DNA of 64,000 nucleotides from Brachypterus glaber (lineage: Eukaryota; Arthropoda; Insecta; Coleoptera; Kateretidae). The notes under the pieces are model-generated. The model worked only from the letters and a program-made list of their open reading frames with translations, was not told the origin of the DNA and ran no database searches. Positions 1-12,795 of this stretch are shown here, piece by piece. The stretch's first letter is position 1; every line of letters starts with the position of its first letter. The translations under genes were made by a program, and so were the position numbers. The DNA lies in assembly GCA_958510825.1 (NCBI GenBank), contig OY294050.1, positions 9,587,340 to 9,651,339 of the forward strand, given 5' to 3'.

Positions 1-330
1 CTCTGTACGATGATTAGAAAATAGATTGATGGAATAATAAATTAATATTTTTATAATTTTGTTTAAAATTAAAAATTTCTGTCCTTATTAGTTTAGTTAG
101 TTTAATGCGGTATTATATAAACCCATGATCTTGTTTGGTTCCACTGTGTCGTTCCCGAAGTAATATAGTCGTAAGACTAACTGGCACCTGTAAGCTGAGG
201 CAAGCGGAAGAGAAGAGGTAAAATTTTGCGTGTATACTATAGACGATCTTAAACTTTTCACATTCCACCCAGGTGCCAATTGATATTGAGTAAACAGTAC
301 TTCCATCTTAGTCTTGTCAGCAATGTACTT
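1..330. other. No gene recognised
   Basis: AT-rich sequence before the repeat array. The open frames here run into the repeat units that follow and show no known motif. Confidence 0.5.
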
Positions 331-600
331 TTTAATCCGCCATTTTAAATCTTGGAAAACTGGCACCAGATTCGTAATCAGCGACCCCAAAAACCCCCGA
401 GTACCAAGTTTCAAGCAAATCCGAGCTACTTTAAAGAATATAATCCTCCATATTGGATCCGCCATTTTTAATTTTGGAAAACTGGCACCAGATTCGTTAT
501 CAGCGTCTCCAAAAACCCTCGAGTACCAAGTTTCAAGCAAATCTGAGCAACTCTAAAAAATCTAATCCGCCATATTGGATCCGACATTTTGAACGCTAAC
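331..600. repeat. Two-unit tandem repeat, ~122-bp period (CCATATTGGATCCGCCAT type)
   Basis: GGAAAACTGGCACCAGATTC occurs at 354 and again at 476, each followed by ATCAGCG.C.CCAAAAACCC and AGTACCAAGTTTCAAGCAAA, and each unit ends near TATTGGATCCG. The same unit type is found in the same orientation at 61.5-62.2 kb, so this is a dispersed family. The open frames on both strands here follow the repeat and are not genes. Confidence 0.75.
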
Positions 601-845
601 TTTTAAATTATGACCTCGGATTCAGATTCAGCGACCCAAAATACGTAAGAATTGACTAGTCTGGTCTGCCGTACTCAGATTTTTTTTTGTGTGCCATGGC
701 TTTTTTAAGGTTATGGTAAAATCCTGATGGGGTTAAATAGACATCGGATTCGGATTCAGCAATCCCAAAAACTTATAGTAAACATAGTCAGAACCCCAGA
801 TCAGAGTTTTTTTTTTGTGTGGCTGTTATTTAACCTACCGGGCCA
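600..845. repeat. Repeat related to the 6.4-7.4 kb fold-back family
   Basis: Contains TTATGGTAAAATCCTGATGG followed by a run close to GGGTTAAA..GGATTCGG.TTCAGC, also found near 7.25 kb inside the fold-back element. There are two poly-T plus GTGTG stretches at about 680 and 808. A degraded copy of the same family. Confidence 0.5.
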
Positions 846-1810
846 CGGAAGTCCTGGGCCGGGCCCCTAGGATTAGGTGCCATTTGGTAAACTTTCGCAA
901 TGTTCATCGGATCCCTAAGCAGACACTCTCGCAAAGGCGATACATATCCCCTTAATAAAAAAATACAGAAACAGGTTATTATTTGTAAACTCTATAACTG
1001 CGGTTACTTGTTTTGTTTTAACCTTAGTTTAGTTTTGTTATAAGTAAATTTCTTACTATGTAATTACTCTGAGCTTTCGATCTCATTTTCTTTATTTATG
1101 AAAGTTAAAAAGTTAACTGAAATAATTTCTGAAGTTAAAAGACTAAAGGTCGATTTTATGTGATAATTAATTTATTTTCCTAGTAAGTTTCGTTAATTCT
1201 AATATATACCCACACTAAACCCGCCTCCCAAAAAACCTTAGCTCTTAATTATTAATTTCTTGTTGCAATAAGAAAATTTTGCACCAGATTTTGTTTAACT
1301 GTCGGTAAAAAAGGGTTTTGAAAACAAAAACGGTTTTACTGTTTCCTTAAATTAAATTTTATGATTAAAAAGTTGGATCATAAGTAGAGTTGATACTTTT
1401 TATTACAAACTTGATGATTTTTATAACTATAAAACTAGCGAAACAATGTCCTTTATTTTAACTTATTTATTCCTTTTAACTTATTTATATATTTATGTAT
1501 TTTATTTTAGTTTGTAAGGATTTGACTTGTGTTATATTACACAAGTATCCTAATGCACTAATAAATTTCTATTCTAAAATTAGAAATAATTTAAAATTCC
1601 TGTTGTCCGACCCTGTTATTGTAATGAAAGTATCAATTCTGATCATAAGTAAATAAACTTTGTGAGATTTTAATTTTCTTTTTGTAGCCACTAGATACCA
1701 AATGCAAATCTCTATTTTCCGATTAATTCAATTGATTTACTTTTTCTAAGAATAATTTTTTGTTTAAATTTTTATCATTTATCCTGTGTTATTTCCAACT
1801 GAGTAATTTT
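846..1810. other. No gene recognised
   Basis: AT-rich, no long open frame, no tRNA-like or transposase motif seen. Confidence 0.5.
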
Positions 1811-2212
1811 AATGGAGCTCTCTACAACTAGAATTATGAAACAAAAGACGTCTACCCTATCTCTATCTCATTTGTGCTACACTTTCCAGCCAACCAAATA
1901 AATACTGTATTTGTTTTTCATACAACAAATACAGTATTTATTTGGTTGGCCGGAAAGTGTAGCAGTGAGTGGCACGTACGAACATAGCTAATGTGAATCT
2001 GTAGAATAAGATAATTCTACTAAAATTTAGATGGCGCCAGTAATTTCTTTAATAATGCACTTTTCGCCCGGCCAAGTAAATATTGTATTTGTTCAACAAA
2101 GAACAAATACAGCATTTGTTTGGTTGGGTTGAAGTGGGAGTGTATGTATGTCTTCTATCCTTTTTGGGTAGAACTTTTGTCCCTGTCTAATCTAATGGGA
2201 GAATTCTCCATT
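1811..2212. mobile_element. Hairpin MITE, family H, copy 1 (two-hairpin form)
   Basis: Ends AATGGAG..CTCCATT. It contains two hairpins. The first (about 1870-1966) is built on TGCTACACTTTCC.GCCAACC with AAATA.AGTATTT at its core; the second (about 2055-2135) is a diverged version (CTTTTCGCCCGGCCAAGTAA). The unit between has ATTATCTTATTCTAC or its complement. Same layout in reverse orientation at 19.5-19.9 kb. Non-coding. Confidence 0.85.
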
Positions 2213-3302
2213 GTGAATAATTTATTATTTTAAACTCTTCTCTGTAATTAGGAGTGTTTTATTTTATCAATATATTTTCCTTTTGCAGGAACAACATACT
2301 AACTATATTATTTTGAAACAAACTTTTACAAGGTATAATTTTAAACTTATTTTAAATTATAACTTAAATCATACTATCTATATTGAAACAGAATATCAGG
2401 TAGGTAACGAGGTAAATGTTTCTTCTTCTTCTTCTTCTTCTTATTTTTCTTCTTCTTCTTCTTAAAATTTTGGTTAATCCATTTAGGCTATCCAAAACAG
2501 ATCTGGTTTGTAGACACCATATCTATTCAGACTAAAATACCTACATATGGTCAAATAGAGAATTTTATTAGCTTTAACCGAATTCTTTAATGACCAAAAT
2601 ACAAACTTTGGGACACTTGGGAAAACTGTTCTTCATGCTGAAGTATCTATTGAAAGATGGCAGCATCTAATATTGCCGGTAAACATTTAAAGAGGTGATC
2701 AATGATCACATGACTTGATCAGTGATCACATGATATGATCACTGATCATGTCACGCACTTTGAAAATTAACTGCAGTCGAATTTTTGTTAGTGTGTTGGT
2801 TTTGTTTAAAAGCAAGATTTTGAGTTCTAATAAATTCTAAAAATTGTTTTGGAGATAGCCACACATAATTTGTGAGCATTGCTTGAAGTAGATATTATTA
2901 TTTTTTAGTTTTGTATTCGTTTTTGTTCTTCATATGCTCAATGGGTTTAAATAAAAATGTAACAAAATTTTTGAAATAAAAGAAAATTTTTTTTTAAAAT
3001 ATTTTTTATGAATTATGGAAGTCTAAAGACTTTTCATAGATTTTTTCGTTGCAAAATAAAATTATGTGCAATATAGGGTTAAAAAAATGTATCACACGAC
3101 TTACCATCTATTAAAAAAATCCCTTCTATGCCCCTCTACCCACAAATATCAAATTTATTTAAAAATACATCTTAAGTTGTCTTATTTAAGTGTTTCAAAT
3201 TTGAAAATAGTATCTTAACTAGTTCAAAAGTTACGAGGATTGTAAGTTACTTTTGGACCGCTCTGTATATCCATATCTATAAAAGTAAATACTCACCTAA
3301 TA
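2213..3302. other. No gene; TTC microsatellite, TGATCA cluster and an old dispersed repeat
   Basis: An interrupted (TTC)n tract lies at 2420-2463; the short frame through it encodes poly-Ser and is not a gene. Near 2695-2757 TGATCA-like palindromes recur. Sequence at about 3170-3265 (GTCTTATTTA.GT.TTTCAAA ... CTTTTGGAC.GC) is matched in reverse complement at about 39.53-39.63 kb. Confidence 0.6.
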
Positions 3303-4419
3303 AATAGTATATTCTATAACTAGTATGGAATAGACAATATGCCCGCGAGCGCGGAATGACTATTCCATACGTGTTGTAGACTATACTTTTTCTTCGACTG
3401 CAAATATGAAACACTGTATGGCTTTAAACTGGGGACAAGGTTAAAACAATGCTTTTTGTGACTCGACATTCTAAATGCAATAAAACACATATTTTTAAAT
3501 AAAGTAATTAATGTTATTTAATAATTTAATCAAATCAGTACTTAAAAAAAGATTTTTATTTAATCTTAGCACATATTTACAAATTATTATGCAAAAATTG
3601 AAGGTTATGTCAGATTGTTGTGACGGATATCAGGTTTAAATATTTAACAATAGATGGAGCAGTTTTAATTTTTTGAACTAAATTGATAAAAAAACTGGTC
3701 AAATATTAAGAAAAGTTAATAAACTTTATGTAATTCTAACTCAAAACTTTAAATTGCATTAAATTATTCAATATTTCATGGTAAAATATATATATTTTTG
3801 CTAACTTTGCTACAGTTTTCTTTACTTTTATTAGCAGACAGGCAAAGGACTTCCTTTCCGGTCCAAGCAAGTCAAAAACCGCGTGGCTACTAGGAAGAAG
3901 CCGAGCCACGATCAGCCAACTCACAGGGATCCTCACGGGTCACTGTGGACTAGGAAGGCACCTGTTCAAGATGAAGGTTGGTAACGACCCCGTCTGTTCG
4001 GGTTGCGGGATAGACGAAGAATCGTCCTTCCATTTCCTAGGACAATGCGATCGGTTCGGCAGAATACGACAGGAGATCTTCGGAGTGGCAACTCTCCGAA
4101 GAGAGGAGTTGCGTACCCTTGCCTGGACAGATATCGCGACCTTTATAAGGAGGTCCGGCAGGTTTAGGCAGGGAGTAGGGTAGATGTGTGGCTGGGACAG
4201 CTCGGGGCTGGCAAAAAGGGCCATAATGGCCTAGTTGCCTGGCTTGTAGCCTCCCCACCCTTACTACTACTACTTACTTTTATTAACAAGAGATGGCACT
4301 ACATGTGCTCATTCTAACACACTTGATACGGAATATTCATACCGTATACAATGGATTCATTCTGTGTTTGAAAAGTGTGTGTATTTGCTTACATTCTAAA
4401 GAAGTCGTAGAAAAATAAT
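3303..4419. repeat. Dispersed repeat R, copy A (interrupted by a LINE tail)
   Basis: Begins with a hairpin AATAGTATATTCTATAACTA..GACTATACT. It is followed by sequence collinear with 23922-24628 (copy B) except for the insert at 3834-4273. Shared landmarks: GAAACACTGTATGGCTTTAA, TTCATGGTAAAATAT and GGCACTACATGTGCTCATTC. Non-coding. Confidence 0.85.
3834..4273 (+). mobile_element. 5'-truncated non-LTR retrotransposon (RNase H-end / zinc knuckle fragment) with 12-bp TSD
   Basis: Flanked by an exact 12-bp duplication TTACTTTTATTA (3822-3833 and 4274-4285) and absent from the homologous copy B, so it is a true insertion. It encodes SRATISQLTGILTGHCGLGR, DPVCSGCGIDEESSFHFLGQ and C, then a stop after FRQGVG. 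The C-x2-C..H-x4-C knuckle after a LTGHC.L..HL motif is the usual C-terminus of RNase H-bearing LINEs (I/LOA/Outcast-like or Jockey). It ends in a short (TAC)n tail. Severely 5'-truncated and not autonomous. The clade is uncertain. Confidence 0.85.
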
Positions 4420-6435
4420 ATACTATTACCGTCCAGGGAAAGAAAGTTGCTATTTTTAAACACAATAAATATTTACTTATTATTAAAGTTATTTAAAACT
4501 TTTAAGTAAAACTTGGACTATTACAAAATTATTCTGCATAAAATTATATTTGTTATAAATATTAATAGTTTACAACAACATAAAGAATTCGCCGATTTGT
4601 ATAGTTTGAGCCAATCAAGTTACCTTAAAAGGCTTGATTCGCCTAAAATGAAAATAATAATAGAATAATACAGCAAGGAAAAGAATAAGCGTAATATAAA
4701 TTATGTACTCATGTCATTGGTATACTTTTAACACCAGTTTTAATACACAAAAATTATAGCATTTTTATTTCTGGGATTTTTTTTTGATGTAGAATCATTG
4801 GAATTCTCCAGCTTATTATGGATGTGCTGTTGTCGTTATATTTTTTTAATTTTGTCGATTCTGCATTTTTTGTTGGGTTTTCTTGCTTAGCTCTGGGTCG
4901 AGTAGCCCTAAGTCCTCCAAAATACAACGGATTTACTAAAAATGGTCTGAAAGAGAGAAATATCGTTTTCAAATTCCTAACCGCTCTGTGACACAGATTT
5001 GGGCCCCAGAACCACCCAAGCCACCTAAGCCACCGAAGCCGAGAGAGCGGAGCATGAAAACGCAACAATAATTACACAAGTATACAAAAAAAAATCTCTG
5101 TCCTAAGATTCTAACCCATCATTTTCTATGTTTTTCATGCCCAGAAACCGATTTCACCAATAAAAAAAAATCATCAATCAGTTTTTTCACAAATAGTATA
5201 TAAATTGTATAAATTTCAAAAAAAACATAGGAAATGAACCGTAGGAGAGAGATTTTTTTTTGTAGACCTGTGTTATAATCATTTGTTAAAAGTTTAGCTA
5301 TCATCTACCGCTTTATTTAGTTATTTTGTATCAAATATGTATATCAGTAAGTTATTTTAAATAACTTATTTAATACAACTTTATTCCGGCAAACAAGGTG
5401 TTTTTTGGCATATGTACACATTTAATAAAGAATAGCATCTAAATCTACGTGTTATCTGATACAACGCTTTTTTCGTAAAACCTTTTAAGATCTATTACAT
5501 TTATCTTCATAAAGCCGTTTTTTTTTATAAAGGATTAAATGCCGACAAATGATCGGCTAAAATATAATTTTAGGCCGATTTCTCTATTAGTTCGTGAAAT
5601 TTCAACAGTAATAAGCTTATTGTATACTTGTAAGTAACATTTTTGACATTTTTGTGCTCGGCAATATTAGGATCACAGCTACTTAGACAACAATCTCAAA
5701 AAATTACATTTTTTAGTAGAAGAGCACGAAACACGAACTACGTTGTTATGTACGCCATTATCAACTGGATACAGATACATCATATTTACAGGCATCTTTT
5801 CGATATAATACACATACCGACAGTGCCATCTACGATAAAGAGGATGAACTAAGGTGTTTAAGAGGGGGTCTAAATATTAGGAACATGGCAATAATTAGCT
5901 CACCTAGCTTACTAGTTGCACTAAGTACAATGCACTAGTCTGGTACCAAGTGAAGAAAAATCTTGTTATCATGGTAATCTAAATGAGTAAGCAACAAAAA
6001 AAAAAGTATAACTGCTCTCAGAATCCCATCCATTAAATTGTATCATTGCGTTTTGAATAAATAGCTTCATATAAATCGAACATCGTGTAATTGGAAGTGA
6101 AAAAATAAACGTGTCGAATAAGTACTTTATTTTTATTGCAACTTTTCTCTTTTAATAAGATTATCTGTGTTATATACGTTGATATATGAAAACATTGCAC
6201 GAAATTTCATGCAAGATTAAGTACGTAATATCAGAAAAATACTAATATATTAGTATAATATATTACATGCATGCCCGAAACTACTTCTTTGTTAAAATCG
6301 TCTTTTTAGAGCCTCGTACCTCGTCTCGTAAATTAAACTTCTTGCATTGGCTTACGAATAACTATTTTATTCACAATCATTTAGAAAGAAGCTAATTACA
6401 TACGTAAATGTTGGAAAATCAATTATAATAATTAC
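4420..6435. other. No gene recognised
   Basis: AT-rich spacer. A minus-strand open frame near 4.75-5.07 kb and a plus-strand frame at 5643-5852 show no recognisable domain and have low-complexity content. Short near-repeats such as GTTATTTTAAATAACTTATT (around 5350) are present. Confidence 0.5.
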
Positions 6436-7362
6436 ACAGGCCCACAACTTTTTTTTTCTGAGTCTTGGATTCCAATATGATATTCCTATGTATTTTTTCC
6501 CACTGATACTGAATCCGCAACCCGTTTAACCCCAACACGTCAGGATTTTGACATAACCTCAAAAAACACCCGAAAAACTACTGAAACCGCTAAAATTATC
6601 TATGCCATACCACAAATTGCTGATTCTATAACCCCAGAACCCCATAATCCCTAACCTCATAATACTATAGCCGCATAACCTCAAAACCCCGTAACCTCAT
6701 TAAGTAGAAAAATCTTGTTTGCGAAAACAGAACAAATTCTTCAGTTTTTTTGTGGAACATAGTCATAGGTAAGTAACACCATAACCTCAAAATTCCTTCA
6801 CTTCGTAACCCCATACACTATATCCCCTTAATCCCGTTATCCTATTCTGGGTTAAAAAAATAATGAAGTAGAGCTTGATTCATGACTTCACTCAGAAAAC
6901 TCTTATGATTTCGAGAACCGGACTTCTACACAGAATAGGATGATGGGGTTAAGAGGTTATAATATATGGGGTTACGGAGTAAAGGGGTTAGGAGGTGTGA
7001 TGAGATTTTAGGATTATACAGTTACTTATTCATAACTTTGTTCTACAAGAAAATTTCACGTAATTGTTCTGTTTTCCCGAACCAGATTTTTCTACTTAAT
7101 GAGGTTACCGAGTTTTGAGGTTATGGAGTAATGGGGTTACGAGGTTAGGGGATTATGGGGTTACGCAATTACGAACTTGAAGGAAAAGGATGAGAGTGGT
7201 ATGGAGTAGATGATTTTAGCGGTTTCAGTAGTTTTTCGAGTATTTTTTGAGGTTATGTCAAAATCCTGAAGTGTAAGGTTTAAACGGGTTGCGGATTCGG
7301 TTTCAGCGGGAAAAAATACATAGGAATATCATATTGGAATCCAATTTTTTTTGTGGGCTTGT
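6436..7362. mobile_element. Long fold-back element (~930 bp, arms ~400 bp)
   Basis: The left end ACA.GCCCACAA.TTTTTTT is the inverted complement of the right end. The arms then pair through TGGATTCCAATATGATATTCC, the TAGCGGTTTCAGTAGTTTTTC side, the AACCTCATTAAGTAGAAAAA side and CCTATTCTG near the centre (~6905). Arms are imperfect, with tandem AACCCCATAACC-like subrepeats. No open frame: a non-autonomous fold-back transposon. Confidence 0.85.
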
Positions 7363-8450
7363 ACTAAAAAAGTTTTAAAACGCCACATTTTCATCCTTTG
7401 GTTGGGAAGTGTCTTATGACTAGCTTTACTTCAGATATGTCAAGAACTTAAATGTATTAATATGTTATGGAAAAAATAGTTTTAGTTTTTTTTTTAAATA
7501 ACATCACATACACATTTATATATATTAAATTTACAACCATAAATTGGTTGTCATTTCTAAAAGATCACTGTAATTTTTGAAAGATCACTGATAAGTGCTG
7601 CCACCGCTTGTAATTTAACGAAGTAAATACATAATGTTATTTTTTAGACAAATATTTATTATTTATGTCGAATAAATATTTATATTCAATATATTTATAT
7701 GTTTTAAAATTGTTAATAATAAATAAAAGTTATTTTTTATTTTATTCTAGTGGAGATCGCCATTTATACATGCACTGATAAAGAAACAATGTGTAACTAA
7801 TTTCACTAGTGTTCACTAATTTAAAGATGGTGCAAGTTTTATCGTGAAACATAAAGTATACAATTGTTAATATAATAGGTAAAATTTTTGAATAAAACAG
7901 TATACAAAACTCGGCGGAAAATTTCATTTTTCCTTCGGGAATTAGCTGACGGCGGGGCTAGCGCACCTTGGTCAGCTAACTTTCCCTCAGGAAATGAAAC
8001 ATTTTCCACCAGTATAGATAAAAATCTGTTTAAGTAAAATCTACACAATATTATTAGTATAAGTTCTGAATAGGAGTAACCTTTAATAAAAAAGGAAATC
8101 GAATTCAGAAAATAGAATTATAAAAATAATAAGATAGTGGGTTGAACACAAAATTATTTCTTTAACCCTAATGTAAGGTAACACGGGATTATTCGGTGTC
8201 TTTTGAGTGTTGGATTTCACAAACGATCTGCCGCTGTGCCTCTATTGACAATCGTTAAATGATTTTGATTCTATTTATCCTAAAGCAGAGAAAAAAATTA
8301 CAAAGCTTTTATAACCTTTTATTTTTATCTTAATAGCTCGCATTATTCGATTTTATCGATGTTTCTAAATAAAACTTAATAAGTACGAAGTTTGGTTATT
8401 ATTATAGTCACTACTGTATTTTTTTAACTTCTGTCTCCCTATTACCTCTA
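7363..8450. other. No gene; one short hairpin (see 7913-8010)
   Basis: AT-rich. The two minus-strand open frames at 7.74-8.05 kb overlap the hairpin and are not convincing genes. Confidence 0.5.
7913..8010. repeat. Inverted-repeat hairpin element (~98 bp)
   Basis: Left arm GGCGGAAAATTTCATTTTTC..TTAGCTGAC pairs with the right arm GTCAGCTAA..GAAATGAAACATTTTCCACC. The GC-rich loop GGCGGGGCTAGCGCACCTTG stands out in this AT-rich sequence. A small MITE-like palindrome. Confidence 0.75.

Positions 8451-8493
<43 letters not shown>
8451..8493. repeat. (CTA)n microsatellite, left block
   Basis: About 14 CTA units, then AGATAC repeated three times, directly before the R1-like LINE sequence. The matching right block is at 9454-9520. 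Confidence 0.9.
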
Positions 8494-9520
<1,027 letters not shown>

Positions 9521-9760
9521 AAAGGATTATGTGTATTATAGTATCGTCATCTTACCCGCATACACTGATATTATTTAAACAATAATAATTATTTTTAAAA
9601 AATCTTAATTTGACATTTAGTTTTAATTTAAATTATTTAAAATATAATAATGTATATATAAATTTCAGGCAATACTCGCCCATAAAATTTTATTCACTAA
9701 GGTTTGTACATTTAAAATGACATGGAATCACTCAAACAAAAATGGCTACCAACTATTATT

Positions 9761-10040
9761 GGGAGGATTGGTGTAGTGGACTACCACGTCGTACTTGATG
9801 AGTTTACTACCCATAATAGGGTGAGTTCGATTTTCACCGGTGCTGATTTGCCTTTTTCAGTTAATTAATAATTGAAATTTGGCGAAGGCGTAAGTGAAGC
9901 GGACACTCCCTATAAATTGGTTCGAATGTCAATTAAAGCCGGTGGTTCCCTCTACTACTAGCCCACACAAGTACTGGACTTAGGGGATACTTAATTAAGT
10001 AGAATAGTACGAGGTTAAACAAAAATGTATGTATGTATGT
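9761..10040 (+). mobile_element. tRNA-derived SINE, family S, copy 1 (full length)
   Basis: The head carries an A box (TTGGTGTAGTGGA, near 9769) and a B box (GAGTTCGATTTTC, near 9823), like a RNA polymerase III promoter. The body includes TTGGCGAAGGCG, CACTCCCTATAAA.TGGTTCGAA, CCGGTGGTTCCCTCTACTAC and CTTAATTAAGTAGAATA.TAC. The tail is GAGGTTAAAC.AAAA then (TATG)n. The body is shared with 18191-18391 and 20360-20581. The head is too diverged to fold as a functional tRNA. Confidence 0.85.
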
Positions 10041-12231
10041 CACTTTGTTTTGGAAGCAATAACACTTATTTTGCGCTTTAGTCAGGTATTTACCACATAC
10101 TGCAACTATTGCTTCATCTGTTGACGTTCGCTTGTTATAGACGATTTGTCATCTTACCCACTTCGTCATTTTAGGGTAAATTCTCCTAATTTTAAAAGTT
10201 TTAAACATATTTTAAAAAATTATACTCTCTGAATGCAGGTAAATACATATATGTATACATACTTACCCCTATCAGTGTGACCCTTTAGAATTTCAATATT
10301 CCTATTTATATAATAATCATAGTAATTTTTGTCAAATTATACCACAAAACCCTTACGTTGCACGCTGCCAGGACGGTCAGTACTGCCTTAAATAAACCTA
10401 AGGCCATAAAAAAAATCAATCTTTATATACAGGGTGATTCATAATTCGTGGCACGAAATTTAAGAAGAGACTACTAAAAAAATGCGAATTATTTCACTAA
10501 ACTAAAAATGTACCTAATACCAAACGAAAGAGAATTATTAGTGGCATATCGGACAGAATAGAAAATTAGAAAAAAAAGTCTGAATTCTTACCAGAATCCA
10601 CATGGTTTCCTGTTGAAAGCAAAAATTCAGTAAAATAACATAAATAACAATATAGTCGATATTTATGTGGCCTCTTATGTATGCTATCTCATTTTAATGA
10701 GTTTCTGCTAAGCAGGATAGCTTACTGGTCAACTGAAATTTATTACTTGTGTTCTCCGTGCAAAGGTAGGGTCTCTTCTTTATCTTATCTACAACCATAG
10801 ACAAAATAAACAAATAGATTGATTGCGTCCCGACTAAATGCGTCCTCCATTTTGATTCTAATTATTCAACATAAAGTAAAAAAATATATATTTTATGTTG
10901 GTAACACTGTGTTGCTTTAGATAGGAATATTTTCTTTGTTAGAGATGTGTCTTTTCATTTCACTTCAGTAGTCAGTAAAAGTTTCTTTTTGTCGTTGTTT
11001 TGTTGCAACAGTTTGTTATATATGTAAAAACTAAATCAATATGTTATACTACACAGATATTTATTTATTTTTACCAGTTATTCAAATATAAAAATATAAT
11101 TCTTCGCACACACCTCTAACATATTCGAGCAACAGGTTAACATAACCTAATTTATGTATGTTTTGAGTTTGTTTTCGAGGTTTTTCTGTTATTTTTTCTA
11201 CGCGTTTGGTGTTTTGTGCTAGAAGGGTGAACATTTTATTTTATTATAGACTATATAATAGCGTTTTTGAAATTTTAAAGTCATTCTGTGTTTTTTGTAT
11301 ATTTTATAGTGCTTTTTCAAAGAACTAGTAGAAAAAGTCTTTGAAATGACGTATTTTATAAAAAGTTGTAGAAACATAAAACGACTGCTACCTGCAGACA
11401 GAAGTATCATATTTTTTAGGTAAGTTTGATTTTTGTCAATATAACATAAGAAAACATTAAAAAGTAAGGTTATGTCGTTTATTTATTTACATTTTACCTA
11501 CTAATTTAAATTTCCCGGCTGATTTCTGACGTAACTTCCGATCAAAATTGAGGACTCGTAAATTTGTATATAACCTTGAGATGACAGCTCATCTATGTTC
11601 TTTGTCTGACTACAACACAAAACAAGCAAAAGACTTGATGAATACTTGTTTCCCGTAAGTAATAATTGATATTTGCGACCTTTTTTGCACGCCAGGCAGA
11701 ACATACTGTGTGATTTTCATACAGAGTAATTCATCAAGAAACAAATGAATAAGTAATTTGATGCTCGTGTGTTTTTAAACAAATGCACACCCACAATGGT
11801 GGTTTAATTCTGTATTTTTTAATAAAGAACATAATGGAAAACTGTGCCGACAAAATTAAGAACCACTTACAATAAGGACCAATTTACCTTTATAAAGGAA
11901 CAATTAAGTATTTTTTCAAAAATAAAATGACGCCTGTTTATTTTTACATCCATGTTGTTGTTTATATTTTTGTATGTAAATAAAATAATATAGTAAAAGC
12001 ATTATACTTTTGGGTTGCTTTTATATGCTTAAAATAAGCGGATAAGAAAGTGACAAGTTTTTTTGTACCAAAACATTAAGGTGACATTTCGTAGGAAATA
12101 GGGGGATAAAACTAAAGAGCGCAAAAATTAAATTAAGATTCTTTTTAAATAATTCATTATACATTCCCAAAGTTTTCCTTATGTTAGCACCAAAATGTAT
12201 TAAAATTTTTATTGCCGGCTTAACTGAATTA
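10041..12231. other. No gene recognised; one solitary CAGGGTG repeat end
   Basis: A TATACAGGGTGATTCATAATTCGTGGCAC-type start is at about 10429, but no matching right end was found. Remaining open frames (minus strand near 11.2-11.7 and 12.0-12.2 kb) are short, with no recognised domain. Confidence 0.5.
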
Positions 12232-12239
12232 TGTTTTAC

Positions 12240-12787
12240 CAAAGAACTTTTACCTCAAGAAGGTACATGATGAAATCTACCGTATGCTTTGTTTGAAGCC
12301 TGAACCAACTACGGTGAGGGGCTGGTGGGGAGCGACTATTGTTTACACTTAGTACGCGTAAAGAGAGAGAAAGAATGTGTAAACTCACAGTCTATTGTCG
12401 TAATCTTTGTCAAGCAATACAGCGTTGCCGGTTGCAACACCTGCTTTAGATATTTTATTGTAAATTTTAAGAAATATTAGTTTTAATTGAGTTTTATATG
12501 AACTAGTAGTTTAATTTTAATAAATTTAATTATATTACATTATCAAACATAATTATAGTGTCTTAGTATAGTAGTTTTTTTAAAAATTTTATGTAGGTAT
12601 AAAGATTTATCATAATGATAAAGTGAAAATTACGCAACATCGCTCTGGTCACCAGAAGGTTAAAACTAGCGATACTTATGTTTAAACCAGAAGCAGTATC
12701 GCGTACGTTTATGTAAACAAACAAACAAAAAGATGACACCTTCATAAACATTGGTCTGAAATTACTTCTTGAGGTAAAAGTTCTTTG
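12240..12787. mobile_element. hAT-like MITE with 8-bp target duplication
   Basis: Terminal inverted repeats CAAAGAACTTTTACCTCAAG.AG and their complement bound 548 bp. The flanks are an exact 8-bp direct repeat TGTTTTAC (12232-12239 and 12788-12795). An 8-bp duplication with CA..TG ends is the hallmark of hAT transposons. No transposase frame, so non-autonomous. Confidence 0.88.
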
Positions 12788-12795
12788 TGTTTTAC

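Noticed and set aside
97..556. Open frames on both strands at the window start
   Set aside because: They follow the 122-bp tandem repeat; the repeated peptide is a product of the DNA repeat.
2283..2465. Plus-strand frame ending in poly-Ser
   Set aside because: The Ser run comes from a TTC microsatellite and the rest has no domain or splice support.
3940..4258. Minus-strand frames in the LINE tail
   Set aside because: Antisense of the RNase H-end fragment read on the plus strand.
4754..5068. 104-codon minus-strand ORF with Arg/Leu/Trp-rich start
   Set aside because: The start comes from a short CCACC.AAGCC repeat on the plus strand; no homology recognised.
9761..9850. Possible functional tRNA gene
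   Set aside because: A and B boxes are present but the arms do not pair as a tRNA and a SINE body follows.
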